Assembly (NCBI GenBank): GCA_040880585.1 | Contig: JBBDID010000009.1 | Location: forward strand, 1 to 64,000 | Direction: 5' to 3' | From: Paracrocinitomix sp040880585 | Lineage (GTDB): Bacteria > Bacteroidota > Bacteroidia > Flavobacteriales_D > Crocinitomicaceae | DNA length: 64,000 nucleotides | Shown here: positions 61,545 through 64,000 of the stretch, in pieces | Numbering within the stretch: position 1 is the stretch's first letter | Layout: every line of letters starts with the position of its first letter | Program-made: the position numbers and the translations under genes | The notes under the pieces: model-generated | Databases searched by the model: none | What the model saw: only the letters and a program-made list of their open reading frames with translations | What the model was told of the DNA's origin: nothing

Positions 61545-63068
61545 TTAAGCCATCATTTCCAATAGTTCTTCCAACAAATCTCTGTTATTATTTAAGCGTG
61601 GAATTTTGTGCTGTCCTCCCAACTTATTGTGTTTCTTTAGCCAATCATCAAAAAGATGTTCTCTGGCAATATGAACTATGGGCATTTTGAGGGACAGATC
61701 TGCCGATCTTTTGGCTTCATAATCCGTATTTTCATCTTTCAGCGCCGTATCAAGTGTTTTAACAAATTCATCCAAATCAGCAGGAGGTTTTTCAAATTCA
61801 ATGATCCATTCATGTGCGCCGGCTTCTTTACCGTCCATAAACTTTGGGGCAGCGGTGTAATCAGAAACTTTAACCATGGTCAACTGAGCAGCGCGCGCAA
61901 TTGCCTTATCCGCATTTTCTACCACCAACTCCTCGCCACAGGCATTGATAAAACTTTTGGTGCGCCCACTTACTTTAAATCGATAAGGTTTTTTGGAAGT
62001 AAAACGAATGGTGTCTCCCAGCACATATCGCCAAAACCCGGCATTGGTGGTAATCACTACGGCATAATTCACACCCACTTCCACTTCATTGATAGGAATT
62101 ACCTTCTCTGATTTCGTTCCTTTAAACTCATCCATTAGAATAAACTCAAAGAATATCCCATAATCCAACATCAGCAATAAATCTGATTTCTTCTGATCAT
62201 CCTGAATCCCAAAAAAACCTTCAGAGGCGTTGTAGGTTTCTACATAATGCATATCGTCAAAAGGGATGAGTTTTTTAAATTGTTCTTTATACGGTTCAAA
62301 ACTGACGCCTCCATGAATAAATAGTTCCAAATCCGGCCAGACCTCTCTCAAATTACTTTTGCCGCTTATCTCCAATATTCGATTGCACAATACCAAAGTC
62401 CAACTTGGCACACCGGCAATGATTCTGATATCTTCATCCATTGTGGTTTGTGCCAGTTTCTCAATCTTTTCTTCCCAATTGCTCATTAAGGCGATATCTT
62501 TTCTGGGTGCTCGCCTGAACTCTGCCCACCACGGCATATTTTCAACAATAATCGCAGACAAATCAGCCGTATGCAATTTTTTGGCACCCCCGGTCACATC
62601 CACTGAACCTCCCATAGCCAGGTGTTTTCCTCCATAGAGTTTACTGTCGGGAAATTGATTGTAATACAAGCTCAAGAGATCTTTTCCGCCTTTATAATGA
62701 CAATCTTCAATCGCTTCTTCAGAGACCGGTAAAAACTTTGATTTCCCGGTGGTGGTGCCGGATGACTTAGCAAACCAGTAAATCTCTGAAGGCCAAAGTA
62801 AATTTTGCTCTCCTTCAAGCATGCGGTCTACATAAGGTTTCATTGTAGGGTAATCCGTAAGGGGCACTTGTGCAGCAAAATCCTCGTATTTTTTAATGGC
62901 TTCAAAGTTGTGTGTTTCTCCCCATTTCGTGTTTTTTCCTTTTTCTATCAAGTCTCTAAAAACATCTCCCTGCACCTCAACCGGATGTTTCTTGAAGAGA
63001 TCAATCTGATGTATTCTTTTTTTAATGAGCCAAGAAAAAATAGAGTTAAGGGGATTCAAGCCTGCCAT
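61545..63068 (-). CDS. GH3-like acyl-adenylate-forming protein
   Basis: This 507-residue protein matches the GH3 family, named from plant auxin-conjugating enzymes that adenylate an acid and join it to an amino acid. The ATP-binding FAKSSGTTTGKSKFLPVS (about 101-118), the YNASEGFFG motif and the C-terminal domain after GDTIRF are present. In bacteria the substrates are unknown. It stands alone, convergent with the glutamate-synthase-domain gene. Confidence 0.85.
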   Translation of the reverse strand: MAGLNPLNSIFSWLIKKRIHQIDLFKKHPVEVQGDVFRDLIEKGKNTKWGETHNFEAIKKYEDFAAQVPLTDYPTMKPYVDRMLEGEQNLLWPSEIYWFAKSSGTTTGKSKFLPVSEEAIEDCHYKGGKDLLSLYYNQFPDSKLYGGKHLAMGGSVDVTGGAKKLHTADLSAIIVENMPWWAEFRRAPRKDIALMSNWEEKIEKLAQTTMDEDIRIIAGVPSWTLVLCNRILEISGKSNLREVWPDLELFIHGGVSFEPYKEQFKKLIPFDDMHYVETYNASEGFFGIQDDQKKSDLLLMLDYGIFFEFILMDEFKGTKSEKVIPINEVEVGVNYAVVITTNAGFWRYVLGDTIRFTSKKPYRFKVSGRTKSFINACGEELVVENADKAIARAAQLTMVKVSDYTAAPKFMDGKEAGAHEWIIEFEKPPADLDEFVKTLDTALKDENTDYEAKRSADLSLKMPIVHIAREHLFDDWLKKHNKLGGQHKIPRLNNNRDLLEELLEMMA

Positions 63069-63183
63069 AATCCGGTGTGATTTCTATGCAAAAATAGCAA
63101 TAAAATAAAAAAGACCTCTCATTCAAGAAGCCTACACATTTATTCTGTGATGGAGAAAACGTATTTATTTAAGACAGTTGTTT

Positions 63184-63297
63184 TTATCCGAAAAACAAGA
63201 CACCAAAAGTAATTCCAAGTGCAACTACAATATACACCGGAGCTAAGATAGAGGTGGAATCATCAAAATAATTACGGTCTGAGTTTTGATCTGCCAT
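63184..63297 (-). CDS. Small single-span membrane protein (37 aa)
   Basis: A short frame starting ATG at 63297 and ending TAA at 63184 encodes an N-terminal polar part (MADQNSDRNYFDDSTS) and one hydrophobic helix (ILAPVYIVVALGITFGVLFF), ending in glycine. AGGAA precedes the start, and TATATTTA (63321-63314) resembles a promoter -7 box with TTTG 21 nt upstream. No family is recognised, and no gene of this sort is usually predicted by automatic tools. The clean membrane helix and start context support it as real. Confidence 0.55.
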   Translation of the reverse strand: MADQNSDRNYFDDSTSILAPVYIVVALGITFGVLFFG

Positions 63298-63458
63298 TTC
63301 CTTTAGTTTTTTGTAAATATAGAAAAAATCCGAATAAAGTGCCAAAACAAAGTGATTTTTTAACCCGCCGGCCAGTCAATACATCTGTCCGTTCATCCTT
63401 TTCGGCTTGAATTTTCGGGACTTAATGCGTAATTTAAGCCTTTAAATAATACAGAGTC

Positions 63459-64000
63459 ATGAAAATCAATCGCTTATTTACCGTATTGCTTCTTTGTTTA
63501 AGCCATTTTTTGTTAGCGCAGGAAAAGTACAGCCGCGTAAAAATTTACGGAAACGACAGTCAATTAAGGCAATTGGGAGCACTTGGCTTACCCGTAGATC
63601 ATGGTGAATATAAAAAAGACACCTATTTCATGACGGATTTATCAGCTTCCGATATTGAAATTGCAAGAAACAAGGGGTATATCTGCGAAATCATTATTGA
63701 TGACGTCCAAAAACATTATATCGAACAAAATTTACAGCCTCAGCAAGAAGGCGACCGATCCGTTTGCCCAAATAATCAGGGCTCAGGATTTGATCCACTT
63801 ACACCATCTAACTTTAAATTGGGCTCAATGGCCGGTTTTTATACCTATCAGGAGTTTTTGGATGAGCTGGATTCTATGCGATCCAAGTTCCCGAATCTAA
63901 TTTCCGGCCGCGATTCGATTGACAGTTATCTCACGTACGAAGGCAATCCGATATTCTGGCTGCGTATCTCCGATAACCCGGATACAGATGAAGCGGAAGA
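63459..64000 (+). CDS. M14 zinc carboxypeptidase, N-terminal part (runs off the window)
   Basis: An ATG at 63459 begins a signal peptide (MKINRLFTVLLLCLSHFLLAQ) and continues in frame to the end of the window (180 codons) without a stop. After an N-terminal prodomain-like part, FYTYQEFLDELDSMRSKFPNLIS and FWLRISDNPDTDE match the beginning of Bacteroidota M14 carboxypeptidases, which usually carry a T9SS sorting domain. The zinc ligands (HxxE) and the end lie beyond the window. Confidence 0.8.
   Translation, partial: MKINRLFTVLLLCLSHFLLAQEKYSRVKIYGNDSQLRQLGALGLPVDHGEYKKDTYFMTDLSASDIEIARNKGYICEIIIDDVQKHYIEQNLQPQQEGDRSVCPNNQGSGFDPLTPSNFKLGSMAGFYTYQEFLDELDSMRSKFPNLISGRDSIDSYLTYEGNPIFWLRISDNPDTDEAE

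Noticed and set aside
1..64000. CRISPR arrays, rRNA genes, insertion sequences, prophage
   Set aside because: I looked for regularly spaced direct repeats, rRNA cores, transposases and phage genes on both strands and saw none.

Overview
The window is a stretch of chromosome from a Bacteroidota bacterium, most likely Flavobacteriales (a Crocinitomicaceae/Cryomorphaceae-like marine or freshwater lineage is my best guess). The support is: AT-rich intergenic DNA; promoters of the TTTG-N17-20-TAnnTTTG type; almost no Shine-Dalgarno sequences; a TonB receptor followed by a DUF4249 lipoprotein; a type IX secretion (T9SS) C-terminal sorting domain; DUF2851; an OmpA protein with PD40 repeats; and RpoB, RpoC and DnaG sequences of Bacteroidota type. 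I see no prophage, CRISPR array, rRNA operon, intact insertion sequence or island. The window is essentially core genome plus lineage-specific secreted proteins.

Region 1 (1-17.1 kb, nearly all minus strand) is the transcription and translation super-cluster. In transcription order it reads rpsU, xerC, hpf, a chalcone-isomerase-like secreted protein, tRNA-Thr(UGU), tRNA-Tyr, tRNA-Gly, tRNA-Thr(GGU), tuf, tRNA-Trp, secE, nusG, rplK, rplA, rplJ, rplL, rpoB, rpoC, terminator, DUF3467, and an SRPBCC/GyrI-like protein. Control elements are visible: a promoter overlapping a terminator ahead of the tRNAs, hairpins around tuf, a foldable leader before rplK, tandem hairpins between rplL and rpoB, and a strong terminator after rpoC.

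Region 2 (17.1-35.2 kb) holds housekeeping metabolism and membrane genes: an acyl-CoA dehydrogenase, apt, a helix-hairpin-helix protein, a Na+/amino-acid symporter with an unusual insertion, an RmlD-like reductase with PspC and DUF2851 genes in an overlapping operon, the plus-strand TonB receptor/DUF4249 pair, a pyrF-prfA pair, a TerB/zinc-ribbon protein, purM, an OmpA/PD40 protein and an RluD-family pseudouridine synthase.

Region 3 (35.2-48 kb) is rich in exported proteins: a T9SS cargo, a PASTA-repeat protein, three secreted proteins of unknown function, and a translationally coupled pair made of an outer-membrane beta-barrel and a 1021-residue TPR protein. After these come a 390 bp non-coding stretch, a small lipoprotein and a cluster of short palindromes resembling a REP-type element.

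Region 4 (48-64 kb) contains an FtsE-type ATPase, two glycosyltransferases, two lipoproteins around SppA, a mannose-1-phosphate guanylyltransferase, an SprT-like metalloprotein divergent from dnaG, an MscS channel, an FMN-binding glutamate-synthase-domain protein, a GH3-like protein, an unlisted 37-residue membrane protein and the start of an M14 carboxypeptidase that runs off the window.

I do not see a clear new defence or mobile system. The candidates most worth following are the TPR/barrel pair, DUF2851 with its PD-ExH and cysteine motifs, the palindrome cluster at 47.86-47.96 kb, the zinc-ligand-free DnaG, and the RNA structures of the ribosomal/RNA-polymerase operon.
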